From the NCBI RefSeq assembly GCF_022267315.1, contig NZ_JAIKLE010000003.1:62001-126000 (forward strand): 64,000 nt of DNA, read 5' to 3'. This document shows, in pieces, positions 17,317-26,620 of the stretch. Below the pieces are notes generated by a model. That model was not told the origin of the DNA. It made no database searches and was given only the letters and a program-made list of their open reading frames with translations. The first letter of the stretch is position 1; every line of letters begins with the position of its first letter. The stretch is from Maribellus maritimus. GTDB taxonomy: Bacteria > Bacteroidota > Bacteroidia > Bacteroidales > Prolixibacteraceae. Made by a program: the position numbers and the translations under genes.

Positions 17317-17901
17317 ATGGGTATTGACGCTAATGAAAAAGGTAAACTAATTATTTTTTCAGCACCTTCCGGGGCGGGAAAAACAACCATTGTAAAACAT
17401 CTTCTGACAAAAGAACTCAATCTTGAATTTTCAATTTCGGCAACCAGTCGTAAAAAAAGGCATACAGAAACCCACGCAAAAGACTACTATTTTCTTTCAG
17501 AAATCGAATTTCTGGAAAAAATAAAAAATGATGAATTTCTGGAATGGGAAGAAGTATATAAAGGAACAAGTTACGGCACATTGAAAAGCGAAGTGGAACG
17601 AATTCGTAACCAGGGTAAAAATGTAATTTTTGATGTTGATGTAATTGGTGGACTCAATATAAAGCGATTTTACGGCGATGAAGCACTTGCAATTTTTGTA
17701 AAACCACCTTCAGTTGAAGAACTAAAAAATCGCCTTACAAACCGATCTACAGAAACAGAAGAAAAAATCAAAACCAGGATTGCCAAAGCAAAATACGAAC
17801 TAGGTTTTGCCGACCAATTTGATGTTATTATTGTAAACGAAAACCTTGAAGAAGCTTTTGGGGAAGCAGAAAAAGTTGTAAATAATTTTTTGGAAAGCTG
17901 A
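17317..17901 (+). CDS. gmk: Guanylate kinase
   Basis: Converts GMP to GDP with ATP. The 194-residue protein has the P-loop APSGAGKTT near 16-24, the GMP-binding SATSRKKR segment, and the FLEWEEVYKGTSYGT stretch that binds the base. Length is typical. It lies 6 bp after yicC and 27 bp before nadD, in the same operon. Confidence 0.96.
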   Translation: MGIDANEKGKLIIFSAPSGAGKTTIVKHLLTKELNLEFSISATSRKKRHTETHAKDYYFLSEIEFLEKIKNDEFLEWEEVYKGTSYGTLKSEVERIRNQGKNVIFDVDVIGGLNIKRFYGDEALAIFVKPPSVEELKNRLTNRSTETEEKIKTRIAKAKYELGFADQFDVIIVNENLEEAFGEAEKVVNNFLES

Positions 17902-17928
17902 TTTACTCAGTCTGAATTATCAAGTAAA

Positions 17929-18549
17929 ATGGGAAACATTGTACCCGATATACTCGCTCCGAAAACCAACCTGAAATTAAAAATTGGTTTGTATTTTGGC
18001 ACCTATAATCCAATTCATATCGGTCATCTCGCTATTGCAAATTACATGGTCGAATTTACCGAAATAGACCAGTTGTGGTTTGTGGTTTCACCGCACAATC
18101 CGCACAAAAAAAAGACAAACTTGCTGGACGACTATCAACGGCTCGAAATGGTTCACCGCGCAGTTGACGAAGATGATCGTTTTCGAGTTTCGAATATTGA
18201 ATTTACCTTGCCCAAACCAAGCTACACGGTTGATACACTTGCATACTTACACGATAAGCACCCGGAATATGATTTTAAAATTTTGATGGGATCTGATAAT
18301 CTGGAAAATTTTCACAAGTGGAAAAATTATGAAGCGATAATTGAAAATCACGGAGTTATAGTATACCCGCGTCCCGGATTTGATAAAACAGAATATAATC
18401 CCCACCCCAATATCCAATTAACAAACGCTCCACTGATGGATATTTCTTCAACTTTTATCCGAAGTGCTGTTCGCGATGGTAAAGATGTGCGACACTATCT
18501 TCCGCATAAAACGTGGGAATATCTGGAGGAAATGAATTTTTACAAATAA
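17929..18549 (+). CDS. nadD: Nicotinate-nucleotide adenylyltransferase
   Basis: Transfers AMP from ATP to nicotinate mononucleotide in NAD synthesis. The nucleotidyltransferase signature GTYNPIHIGH is at 24-33, and the C-terminal ISSTFIRSAVRDGK motif is the ISSTxIR ATP-binding signature. The 206-residue length is normal with a short N-terminal extension of about 15 residues. It is the last gene of the mnmA/yicC/gmk group and converges with the ChaN-like gene with 18 bp between the stops. Confidence 0.95.
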   Translation: MGNIVPDILAPKTNLKLKIGLYFGTYNPIHIGHLAIANYMVEFTEIDQLWFVVSPHNPHKKKTNLLDDYQRLEMVHRAVDEDDRFRVSNIEFTLPKPSYTVDTLAYLHDKHPEYDFKILMGSDNLENFHKWKNYEAIIENHGVIVYPRPGFDKTEYNPHPNIQLTNAPLMDISSTFIRSAVRDGKDVRHYLPHKTWEYLEEMNFYK

Positions 18550-18567
18550 TTCCGACACAAGCTAAAA

Positions 18568-19434
18568 CTACCTCGTGCTCGTCATATCCTCATCAACACA
18601 AATGGTGTAATCCGCTTTTCCGGTATTTTTTTCTGTAAGTTTGGTATTGTCAGCCTGCGACACTGAATGGATGGTTACGATATTCAGATTGGGATTGGCC
18701 TGTTTCAGATACCAGTAAATGCTTTCAAAATTTTCTGAATGGTATGCACCGTGGTAATGGATCATTTGTTTCCCCGGTTTCCAGAATTGTAAAATTGAAT
18801 GTGCCATTGTTGCATCTTTTATGGCTTGCGCTTTAGGGAAATTAGGAGTAACATGGGCTCCCATTCCTTCCATCTCCATCATACTTTTGTAACAATTTAA
18901 TTCCGGATCATATTTTATGGGAAGCGGTGGTAAAAATGTCTTTGCCTCATCTGTGAGTTCTTCCAACCCTTCAAATCCTTTTGAGTTTACCAGAGAAGCA
19001 TACCGGCGCGGAACATTGGAAGCTACAAATTGTAATTTATTTTTTCGCGCAAATTCAACCAATGGTTTATAATCTGTTTTATAATTGGGCCATAGTTTTG
19101 CTTCATCTTCAAATCTGCTTGTTGTAATCATACTATCTATATATTCACTCAAAATTAGCTGGTTGTCTGTTTCAAACATTTCAGCTGCCAGAATTAAATT
19201 GTCTTCTTTCATGGCATATAAATCTTTCGTTATTTCCAGCTCCAGCCAATGCGAAATAGGGCTGTTATGCAGCTCTCCAAATAAAACAACATCAGCATCT
19301 TCCAACTCCTTTAACATCTTTGAATATTTCACCGTTTTACCTTCCTTTGTATAAAGCAGGTAAGCCGGTTTATCCGATTTAAAAGCTGAAAAAAGAAACA
19401 GCAAAACAAAAAGCAGAATTTGAAATCGATTCAT
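18568..19434 (-). CDS. ChaN-family (haem-uptake-like) exported protein
   Basis: A 288-residue protein with a signal peptide. The segment DADVVLFGELHNSPISHWLE is the ChaN/Haem_bd_uptak signature, and HYHGAYHSENF near the end is the second conserved histidine cluster. ChaN of Campylobacter binds two cofacial haems and is thought to help iron uptake (family knowledge). The signal segment lacks a clear lipobox cysteine, so this member may be a soluble periplasmic protein rather than a lipoprotein. No other haem genes flank it. Confidence 0.8.
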   Translation of the reverse strand: MNRFQILLFVLLFLFSAFKSDKPAYLLYTKEGKTVKYSKMLKELEDADVVLFGELHNSPISHWLELEITKDLYAMKEDNLILAAEMFETDNQLILSEYIDSMITTSRFEDEAKLWPNYKTDYKPLVEFARKNKLQFVASNVPRRYASLVNSKGFEGLEELTDEAKTFLPPLPIKYDPELNCYKSMMEMEGMGAHVTPNFPKAQAIKDATMAHSILQFWKPGKQMIHYHGAYHSENFESIYWYLKQANPNLNIVTIHSVSQADNTKLTEKNTGKADYTICVDEDMTSTR

Positions 19435-19513
19435 AATTATTATTTTGAGTCAGATTGTACAACAAAGAAAATCAAAATCAGTTTAAAAAAAGGTAAAAGC
19501 TGTAAATGAAAAT

Positions 19514-20452
19514 ATGCTCAACAAAAATTTATTCTTTCTGGTCTTTCTCCTGACAAACAGCTTAGGTTCTCCGGCACAGAACAATATGGAAACTGTTGTT
19601 TTTGAATTGGATGGATATGAACGTCTTTACAAATTTTATATTCCTGAAGATTATCCAAAAAGTAAAACATATCCGTTGGTATTTGTGTTGCATGGGGGTG
19701 CCGGCAATGCAAACCGAATGATTAGACTAACCCGGGCGCGATTTAATCAACTGGCAGCCCGCGATGGTTTTATTGCAGTTTATCCGCAGGGATACGAAAA
19801 AAGCTGGAACGACGGAGCCCGGAATACTTTTGGAGTTGCCAGGAATTTAAACATTGACGATGTTGCTTATTTTAAAAAAGTAATCACGGATTTGGATTCA
19901 AAGGTGAATGTTGACCACAGGAATATATTTGTTTGCGGCATTTCCAACGGAGGTTTTATGGCGCAGCGTCTTGCTTTCGAGTGCTCAAAAAAAATAAAAG
20001 CAATTGGTGTTGTTGCTGCAAATTTAAGTGTCGTTCAATCGCAAAAAAAATATCCGGAAAATCCGGTACCGGCAATATTTATCAATGGAACGGAAGATCC
20101 GTTGGTTCCTTATAACGGTGGCGCTGTTACAGTTTTCAGACAAAAAAGAGGCGAAATACAAAGCGTGGAAAGAACAATCGAAATTTGGCGGGATATAAAC
20201 GGTTGTACGCAAACAATTCAAAAAAATGAGTTTCCCGACATCGATAAAAATGATGCGTGTACAGCAGAAAAAACAGTTTATCAAAACCAGGAAAATCCGG
20301 CACAAAAAGTCATTGCTATAAAAGTAACTGGTGGGGGTCACACGTGGCCGGGCACCCAACAATATCTTCCCAAAAGAATAGTGGGAAATACCAACCAGGA
20401 TTTTAATGCTTGCGATGAAATATGGAGCTTTTTTAAATCATTAATAAATTAA
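19514..20452 (+). CDS. Secreted PHB depolymerase/feruloyl-esterase-type hydrolase
   Basis: An alpha/beta hydrolase of 312 residues with a signal peptide (about 1-21). It has the HGGAGNANR oxyanion region, the nucleophile Ser144 in GISNGG, Asp in NGTEDPLVPYNGG, and a catalytic His in GGGHTWPG. This layout is that of the Esterase_PHB family (LpqC/FaeC-like), which acts on polyhydroxyalkanoate oligomers or on feruloyl and acetyl esters of plant polysaccharides. It is followed 3 bp later by a methyltransferase gene. Confidence 0.85.
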   Translation: MLNKNLFFLVFLLTNSLGSPAQNNMETVVFELDGYERLYKFYIPEDYPKSKTYPLVFVLHGGAGNANRMIRLTRARFNQLAARDGFIAVYPQGYEKSWNDGARNTFGVARNLNIDDVAYFKKVITDLDSKVNVDHRNIFVCGISNGGFMAQRLAFECSKKIKAIGVVAANLSVVQSQKKYPENPVPAIFINGTEDPLVPYNGGAVTVFRQKRGEIQSVERTIEIWRDINGCTQTIQKNEFPDIDKNDACTAEKTVYQNQENPAQKVIAIKVTGGGHTWPGTQQYLPKRIVGNTNQDFNACDEIWSFFKSLIN

Positions 20453-20455
20453 TTT

Positions 20456-21085
20456 ATGGTTGAATCAGGAGGATTTTACAGCGTTTTTGTCGATCCGGTT
20501 TTGGTGAAAATGAGAGAAAAAGTAGCAGCTCATATTGAACCACGACAAAAAATTATAGATGTAGCTTGCGGAACAGGTGCCCAGGTTTTTGAACTGGCCA
20601 AAAATGCTGAATTTGTTATGGGAGTCGATCTTTCTTCGTCAATGATAAAAAAAGCTACTCAAACGAAAAACAAACAAGGATTTGAAAATACTGGTTTTAA
20701 AGTTTGTGATGCTACACAATTGGTCCATTTTAAAGAAAAAGAATTTGATGTGGCAACGATGTCGCTGGCTTTACATCAGTTTTCTCCGTTGCTGTATTCA
20801 TCTATCTTGGGTGAGATGAAACGAATTTCCGCAAAAATTGTAATTGTAGATTATTCGGTTCCGCTACCTAAAAACATTGTGGGTTGCGGAAGCCGATGGG
20901 CAGAATTTATGGCAGGAAGGGAGCACCACAGGAATTTCAGAAAGTTCTACAAAAATGGTGGGTTGGAAAATGTTTTGAGAAAAAACGGATTGGCCATAAA
21001 CAAATCGGTTTACTTTGCCCGTGATACTTTTCAATTGGTTGTTGCTTTAGCAAACGGAAAAGAAAAAGATGGAAAAATTGGATAA
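20456..21085 (+). CDS. Class I SAM-dependent methyltransferase
   Basis: A 209-residue protein with a complete Rossmann methyltransferase core: motif I DVACGTGAQ, acidic end of strand 2 in VMGVDLSSSM, motif II CDATQLVHF, and VATMSLALHQFSP. It resembles UbiE/Coq5-type enzymes. The substrate is unknown. It starts 3 bp after the esterase and overlaps the next gene by 17 bp, so the three are translationally linked. Confidence 0.85.
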   Translation: MVESGGFYSVFVDPVLVKMREKVAAHIEPRQKIIDVACGTGAQVFELAKNAEFVMGVDLSSSMIKKATQTKNKQGFENTGFKVCDATQLVHFKEKEFDVATMSLALHQFSPLLYSSILGEMKRISAKIVIVDYSVPLPKNIVGCGSRWAEFMAGREHHRNFRKFYKNGGLENVLRKNGLAINKSVYFARDTFQLVVALANGKEKDGKIG

Positions 21086-21599
21086 CATTCTTGTAATTGC
21101 CGGAAGTGGACAAAACGTAGGAAAAACCACCCTGGCTTGCCAGATACTTCAAAATGAGAAGGAAAAAAGTCCGGTGGCTTTAAAAATCACTCCTCATTTT
21201 CATAAAATAACAAAAGGATTGACTGAAATTCAAAAAGGTAAAAACTGGGCCCTTTTTGAAGAAAAAGATAAAACATCCGGGAAAGATTCTTCGCGTTATC
21301 TGCAAAACGGGGCTGTAAAAAGTTATCTTATTCTGGCAAAAGACGACACATTGGAAAACGCTTTTTCAGCAATAAAAAAGATTCTTCCAAACAAAATTCC
21401 TGTGGTTGTCGAATCGGCTTCGCTTGTAAAAATAATCAAACCAGGGCTGTTTCTTGTTGTCCTCCCTGACGGAGGATTTAGCCAAAAAGCTATGGAAAGA
21501 ATACTATTAAAAGCGGATTTAGTTGTAATATCCGATGGAAAAAAGTTTTATCCTTCACCTCAAAAATTAATCTTTAAGAATACGTGGCAGATGAAATAA
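21069..21599 (+). CDS. P-loop NTPase resembling MobB
   Basis: A 176-residue protein with Walker A GSGQNVGKTT at 12-21. The later KDSSRYLQNGAVKSYLI segment resembles the (D/T)SxRHxxAGA motif of MobB-type GTPases that bind molybdopterin-related systems, followed by a VVVESASL strand in place of the usual EG motif. No molybdenum genes are nearby, and the link with an esterase and a methyltransferase is unexplained. It overlaps the methyltransferase by 17 bp. Confidence 0.6.
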   Translation: MEKLDNILVIAGSGQNVGKTTLACQILQNEKEKSPVALKITPHFHKITKGLTEIQKGKNWALFEEKDKTSGKDSSRYLQNGAVKSYLILAKDDTLENAFSAIKKILPNKIPVVVESASLVKIIKPGLFLVVLPDGGFSQKAMERILLKADLVVISDGKKFYPSPQKLIFKNTWQMK

Positions 21600-21720
21600 A
21601 AAGTGTTGTGCTTTATTTATCTGCATTAAAATATTGTAATTTCGAAATTGTTTTTTCTGAATGTTCAACAAGCAAACGGATAAGAAATTTCTGGAATAAA
21701 TTCGATTAACTATTTGGAAA

Positions 21721-23856
21721 ATGAAAAAACTATCAATTGTTGCAATGGGGCTGCTCGTTCTGATTTTAGCGTCATGCAACCAAACAACAAAGAAAAAAGA
21801 ATCAATGGGAAAGACAGAAAATCCATTTATGAAAGTCAGCACGTTGCCGTTTCAGGCGCCTGATTTTACAAAAATTAAAAACAGCCATTTTGCTCCTGCC
21901 CTGGAAGAGGGAATTAAACAACAATTGGCAGAAATAGAACAGATTGCCGACAACCCGGAGGAGCCAACTTTTGAAAACACCCTGGTTGCGCTGGAAAAAA
22001 GTGGTAAACTTTTGACACGTACATTGAATGTTTTTGAAATGCTTTCCGGAGCCAATACCAACGATACCTTGCAGGATTTACAGGAAGAAATTGCGCCAAA
22101 ACTAGCAGGATTACAGGATGCCATTACCTTAAATGACAATCTGTTCAATCGAATCAAAACAATTTATCAGAAAAAAAATGAACTGGATCTTGACAAAGAG
22201 TCGACGCGTCTCTTACAATATTATTACGATGAATTTACACGGGCGGGGGCAAACCTTCCGGCCGAAGCCAAGGAAAAATTAAAAAAACTAAACGAAGAAG
22301 ATGCCCTTCTGAGTGCAAAGTTTACCAATCAGCTTCTTAGCGGAACAAAAGCGGGGGCTTTGGTCGTTGATAATGATGCCGAATTAAAAGGTCTTTCGGA
22401 AAGTCAGATAAAACAGGCTGCAAAAAATGCTGCTGATGCCGGAAAAGAAGGAAAATACCTGATTTCACTTCAAAACACAACACAGCAACCTCTTTTACAA
22501 TCTCTTGAAAATCGTGAGACAAGGCAAAAACTTTTTGAAGCTTCGTGGGCTCGCACCGAAAAAGAAGATAAAAATGACACACGAGATGTTATTCAACGTC
22601 TTGCTGAGATAAGGGCAGAAAAAGCAGCCTTACTTGGATTCTCAAACTTCGCAGCATGGACACTTCAGGATCAGATGGCCAAGACTCCTCAAGCAGTGGA
22701 GTCATTCCTCGGAAAACTTATTCCTCCGGCTACTGCCAATGCCAGAAAAGAAGCAAAAGACCTCCAGGCACTTATAGACAGAGATAAAGGCGGGTTTAAA
22801 CTGCAGCCATACGACTGGAACATGTATGCAGAACAACTGCGTAAAGAACGTTTTGATTTGGATGAAGACCAGATAAAACCTTATTTCGAATTGTTTAATG
22901 TTCTGGAAAACGGCGTTTTTTATGCTACCAGCCGGTTGTACGGCTTGAGTTTTGAGCGCAGAACAGACATCCCGATCTATAATCCTGACATGAGAGTTTA
23001 CGAAGTTAAAGATGCAGACGGCAGTGAACTCGCACTATTTTACTGCGACTATTTCCAAAGAGACAATAAATCGGGAGGAGCCTGGATGAGTAATGTTGTT
23101 GGACAATCAAAACTACTTGGAACCAAACCGGTGGTATATAACGTATGTAATTTTACAAAACCAGCAGAAGGAGAGCCGACTCTTATTAGTTATGATGATG
23201 TAACCACTATGTTTCATGAATTTGGACATGCACTTCACGGTATATTTGCTGATCAAACATATCCAAGTCTTTCGGGAACAAATGTTGCCCGCGACTTTGT
23301 AGAATTACCATCACAATTTAACGAACATTGGGCGCTTTATCCTGATGTGTTTAAAAACTATGCAAAACACTATAAAACCGGAGCGCCTATGCCGGAAGAG
23401 CTGGTCAGCAAAATTAAAAAGTCGGTAACTTTTAATCAGGGATACGCTTTAACTGAAATATTAGCAGCCTCTGAACTGGATATGGAATGGCACACCATAA
23501 AAGCCGGTACTGATATTAATTCGGCTGACAAGTTTGAATCTGAAGCCCTGGCGAAAAACAAACTGGATATTCCACAAGTGCCGCCACGCTATCGTTCTTC
23601 ATATTTCTTGCACATATGGAGTAACGGTTATTCTGCCGGATATTATGCCTATCTCTGGGCTGAAATGCTTGACCAGGATGCTTTTGCCTGGTTTGAAGAG
23701 AATGGCGGACTTAGCTTTGAAAACGGGCAACGTTTCAGAAAACTGATTTTATCAAGAGGAAATACTGAAGATTATAATGAAATGTATTTTAATTTTGCAG
23801 GGCGGGAACCCAATATCAACCCGATGTTGAAAAACCGTGGCATAGCTGTTCCGTAA
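21721..23856 (+). CDS. dcp: M3-family peptidyl-dipeptidase (Dcp-like), lipoprotein
   Basis: A zinc peptidase of 711 residues that probably removes C-terminal dipeptides from oligopeptides. The HEFGHALHG zinc motif has its histidines at about 499 and 503. The N-terminus has a lipobox (LILASCNQ), so the enzyme is membrane-anchored in the periplasm, unlike cytoplasmic E. coli Dcp. Downstream segments YRSSYFLHIWSNGYSAGYYAYLW-type are the substrate-binding block of M3 enzymes (tyrosine-rich). Followed 23 bp later by a strong terminator. Confidence 0.93.
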   Translation: MKKLSIVAMGLLVLILASCNQTTKKKESMGKTENPFMKVSTLPFQAPDFTKIKNSHFAPALEEGIKQQLAEIEQIADNPEEPTFENTLVALEKSGKLLTRTLNVFEMLSGANTNDTLQDLQEEIAPKLAGLQDAITLNDNLFNRIKTIYQKKNELDLDKESTRLLQYYYDEFTRAGANLPAEAKEKLKKLNEEDALLSAKFTNQLLSGTKAGALVVDNDAELKGLSESQIKQAAKNAADAGKEGKYLISLQNTTQQPLLQSLENRETRQKLFEASWARTEKEDKNDTRDVIQRLAEIRAEKAALLGFSNFAAWTLQDQMAKTPQAVESFLGKLIPPATANARKEAKDLQALIDRDKGGFKLQPYDWNMYAEQLRKERFDLDEDQIKPYFELFNVLENGVFYATSRLYGLSFERRTDIPIYNPDMRVYEVKDADGSELALFYCDYFQRDNKSGGAWMSNVVGQSKLLGTKPVVYNVCNFTKPAEGEPTLISYDDVTTMFHEFGHALHGIFADQTYPSLSGTNVARDFVELPSQFNEHWALYPDVFKNYAKHYKTGAPMPEELVSKIKKSVTFNQGYALTEILAASELDMEWHTIKAGTDINSADKFESEALAKNKLDIPQVPPRYRSSYFLHIWSNGYSAGYYAYLWAEMLDQDAFAWFEENGGLSFENGQRFRKLILSRGNTEDYNEMYFNFAGREPNINPMLKNRGIAVP

Positions 23857-23879
23857 AATATCAAAATAAAATATATTTC

Positions 23880-23917
23880 AAAAAACCGGATTCACAAAAA
23901 AGTAAATCCGGTTTTTT
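23880..23917 (+). terminator. Rho-independent terminator after the M3 peptidase gene
   Basis: AAAACCGGATT and AATCCGGTTTT pair in a strong stem, followed by T. The remaining 170 bp to the next gene are AT-rich with no further structure I can support. Confidence 0.9.
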
Positions 23918-24088
23918 GTTTCATATTGAAAAATATTTTAACACAATTAGACTGCGAACGTCCCCATTTTTACATTTTTTAAAGCCTCGTAACAAGCGTA
24001 AGATTTAATTAACAAAAGTTCGCTTCTGTTAAAAAGCATTAACACAATCCTGGCCTAATATTGTATAAACTTTTAAAAACCAAAGCAC

Positions 24089-24757
24089 ATGAAAAAATTT
24101 TTACCAAATCTGCTAATAACGATTCTTGTTGCAACAGGGATATTCTGTTTTTCTCCTGCACAATCACAAAATGAATTTGGAGTAAAAGGCGGGGCTATAA
24201 AATCGGGGATCAATGATAAGATTCAAAGTTCGTTGTTTGATTTCGGAACAAGGAGTGGCGAAGTACTGGGTATTTATTATAAAAAGGAAAACATTTGGGG
24301 GCTAATCGGAATCCAGACTGAGTTTCTTTACCAGGCTAAAGGGGGAACCTACAATATCAGGTATTTACCTTCAGAACCAAATGAAACCGCTTCTTTTTAC
24401 AGCAGCGATTATGGTTATGAAAACCCGGATCGGAACTACTGGTTAAAAAAACCACAAAGATACCACTACTTTTCAATACCGATATTGGCTTCTCTTTCTC
24501 CATTAAAAATATTAGATGTTTATGCCGGTCCTGAACTGAATTATATGTTTGCCAACTCGAGTACAGATTATACTGAATGGAAGCCTAATCGTATGGGTAT
24601 TGGACTGGCAGCCGGTGTTGCATTAAAAATTGACACTAATACAAAACTGGATATCAGATATTCAAGAGATTTAACCCGTGTTGCTGATTTTGGGGATACA
24701 GATATTAAAAACTACAGTTGGGCGTTTACCGTTCAGAGAGCAATATTCAAAAAATAA
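24089..24757 (+). CDS. Outer-membrane beta-barrel protein, PorT/OmpX-like
   Basis: A 222-residue protein with a signal peptide (cleavage after AQSQ). The mature part begins NEFGVKGGAIKSGI and continues with alternating strands, including the DVYAGPELNYMF and GIGLAAGVALKI strands that typify the small Bacteroidota beta-barrel (PorT/outer membrane beta-barrel domain) family, and ends on an aromatic-rich strand. Function unknown. A perfect terminator lies 52 bp after the stop. Confidence 0.75.
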   Translation: MKKFLPNLLITILVATGIFCFSPAQSQNEFGVKGGAIKSGINDKIQSSLFDFGTRSGEVLGIYYKKENIWGLIGIQTEFLYQAKGGTYNIRYLPSEPNETASFYSSDYGYENPDRNYWLKKPQRYHYFSIPILASLSPLKILDVYAGPELNYMFANSSTDYTEWKPNRMGIGLAAGVALKIDTNTKLDIRYSRDLTRVADFGDTDIKNYSWAFTVQRAIFKK

Positions 24758-24809
24758 TAATTTAACATGCCTCGGCCAGTCCAAACACATTTCAGAAAAC
24801 CTGAATTTT

Positions 24810-24839
24810 AGGATTTCCCTATTGAGGGAAATCCTTTTT
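24810..24839 (+). terminator. Rho-independent terminator after the beta-barrel gene
   Basis: AGGATTTCCCT-ATTG-AGGGAAATCCT is a perfect 11-bp stem with a 4-nt loop followed by five T. It abuts the end of the convergent GDPD gene. Confidence 0.92.
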
Positions 24840-25614
24840 ATAATTTAGCCATCTCTTCTTTCAACCATTTGGGTCGGTTGGTGGTAATTCCTGTTACACC
24901 TAAATTGGTTAGCCTCTTTGCTTCTGAAGGGTCATCAATAGTCCACGACAGCACTTCCATATTATTTTCTTTTGCCAATGCCATCATTTCTTCATCAATA
25001 ATGGAATAATTAAGATTTATTCCGTCAAGTTTTTCAGATGCTGCTTCTGCAACTTTCCTTTTTACAGCCGATTTTGAAGAACTCAACCAGTAACATTTAT
25101 TTTCGGGAAACTGTTCTTTTGCATCAACAATTGCATCCCAGTCAAAACTTATAAAAACAATCTGGCTGAGCTTACCTGATTTCTCTATTATTCTTGCAAG
25201 ATGTGGAACAACCTCTTTGCCACATTTTATCTCAACCACTAATTTTTTCCCTTCAGGCACCGTCTCAATTATCTCAGAAAGAAAAGGAATTTTTTCGCCT
25301 TTGTATTTTTCATCTTTCCAAACGCCGGCATCCAAATCGCGCAGTAACATCGACGGTGTATCCTCAATAGTCAGGTTTTTTTTCCCCGAGCATGTCCTTT
25401 TGGTATCCTTGTCGTGAATTACCATTACCCGGTTATCTTTTGTGAGATAAATATCCACTTCAACTGCATCGGCTCCCAACTCCCAGGCAAGGTTTGCAGA
25501 AGCAACTGTATTTTCAGGTGCCAAATATGAAGCGCCTCTGTGAGCAATAAATGTATTTTGAGCCAATAAATTCAAAGAAAAAAAGATCGCGAAAATTGTA
25601 ATTTGTATTTTCAT
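24838..25614 (-). CDS. Exported glycerophosphodiester phosphodiesterase
   Basis: Cleaves glycerophosphodiesters to sn-glycerol-3-phosphate and an alcohol. The catalytic HRGASYLAPENT motif, the metal-binding EVDIYLTKD and the VIHD histidine are all present. The mature domain is about 240 residues after a signal peptide MKIQITIFAIFFSLNLLAQ. I chose the ATG at 25614: an ATG at 25665 lies upstream of a TATCTTTC -7-like sequence and would add 17 residues in front of an otherwise normal signal peptide. Confidence 0.9.
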   Translation of the reverse strand: MKIQITIFAIFFSLNLLAQNTFIAHRGASYLAPENTVASANLAWELGADAVEVDIYLTKDNRVMVIHDKDTKRTCSGKKNLTIEDTPSMLLRDLDAGVWKDEKYKGEKIPFLSEIIETVPEGKKLVVEIKCGKEVVPHLARIIEKSGKLSQIVFISFDWDAIVDAKEQFPENKCYWLSSSKSAVKRKVAEAASEKLDGINLNYSIIDEEMMALAKENNMEVLSWTIDDPSEAKRLTNLGVTGITTNRPKWLKEEMAKL

Positions 25615-25685
25615 GTTTCTAATTTTTATTGACCGAAAGATAGTAAGGATAAGTAAACTTTTCATGAAAAATGGCTTAAAAAACG

Positions 25686-25693
25686 TAGCTTTG
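25686..25693 (+). promoter_or_regulatory. -7 promoter element of the acyltransferase pair
   Basis: TAGCTTTG matches TAnnTTTG and lies 19 bp before the ATG at 25713. Confidence 0.55.
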
Positions 25694-25712
25694 TGAACAC
25701 TTAAACAAATTT

Positions 25713-26606
25713 ATGCAATTAAAGATTTCGACTGATATTGGTATTCTTTTTCTGCGACTAATTTCTAAACTTCCTTTTGTTTTTATCTATTTTTTATCCG
25801 ACGTCTTTTATTTCATTGTTTACTACCTTATTAAGTACAGGAAGAATGTGGTCCTTCAAAACCTGAAAAATTCTTTTCCAGAAAAGTCGCACCGGGAAAT
25901 AATAATTATCAGAAAAAAATACTTTAAACATTTTTGTGATTTGATTTTCGAATCAATTAAAATGTTAGACATGAAAAAATCTGATTATGAAAAAAGAATG
26001 TTAATAAAGAATTCCAAAAGCATTAATCATTATTTTGAAAAAGGCAAAAGTGTTGCAGTACTTACCATGCATTATAACAACTGGGAATGGACCAGTTGTT
26101 TGCCACGCGAAATAAAACACCGCGTTATTGGGGTGTACAAACCTCTTCACAACAAAAAATTTGATGTTTTAATAAATTCATCACGAAAAAAACAGGGAGC
26201 CGAAATGGTAAGCAATTCAAATGTATTAAGAAGAATTATCAGAGCAGAGCAAAAAAAGGAACCGGTTTTCGTTGGACTGGGTGGAGACCAAACCCCACCA
26301 TTTTTTCATTCGCTTTGGTATACTTTTTTAAACCAGGAAACGATGTTTTACCCCGGACCGGCATCTATCCCAAAACGTTTTAACCATCCGGTATTTTTTC
26401 AGATAGTTGAGAAAATTTCGCGTGGAAAATATGCAACCCGTTTTGAATTGTTGGTTGAAAACCCGCAGGATTTTAGCGAAAAAGAAATTATGAAAATATA
26501 CATCCAAAAGATGGAGGAGATTATCTCTGAAAATCCGGAATTTTATCTATGGTCGCACAACAGATGGAAACATAAACGACCAGAAAATGTACCTTTGCAA
26601 AATTAA
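25713..26606 (+). CDS. LpxL/HtrB-family lipid A late acyltransferase, copy 1
   Basis: A 297-residue inner-membrane protein with an N-terminal membrane segment (about 10-35) and the catalytic H-x4-E motif in TMHYNNWEW. The C-terminal block YLWSHNRWKHKRPENVP is diagnostic for the Bacteroidota branch. Members add secondary acyl chains to lipid A precursors from acyl-ACP. It is followed 14 bp later by a paralogue with the same layout, and a promoter lies just upstream. Confidence 0.9.
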   Translation: MQLKISTDIGILFLRLISKLPFVFIYFLSDVFYFIVYYLIKYRKNVVLQNLKNSFPEKSHREIIIIRKKYFKHFCDLIFESIKMLDMKKSDYEKRMLIKNSKSINHYFEKGKSVAVLTMHYNNWEWTSCLPREIKHRVIGVYKPLHNKKFDVLINSSRKKQGAEMVSNSNVLRRIIRAEQKKEPVFVGLGGDQTPPFFHSLWYTFLNQETMFYPGPASIPKRFNHPVFFQIVEKISRGKYATRFELLVENPQDFSEKEIMKIYIQKMEEIISENPEFYLWSHNRWKHKRPENVPLQN

Positions 26607-26620
26607 ATTAACAAAAAGCC

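Noticed and set aside
25615-25665. Upstream ATG for the GDPD gene at 25665
   Set aside because: It would put 17 extra residues before a normal signal peptide and lies upstream of a TATCTTTC promoter-like element.
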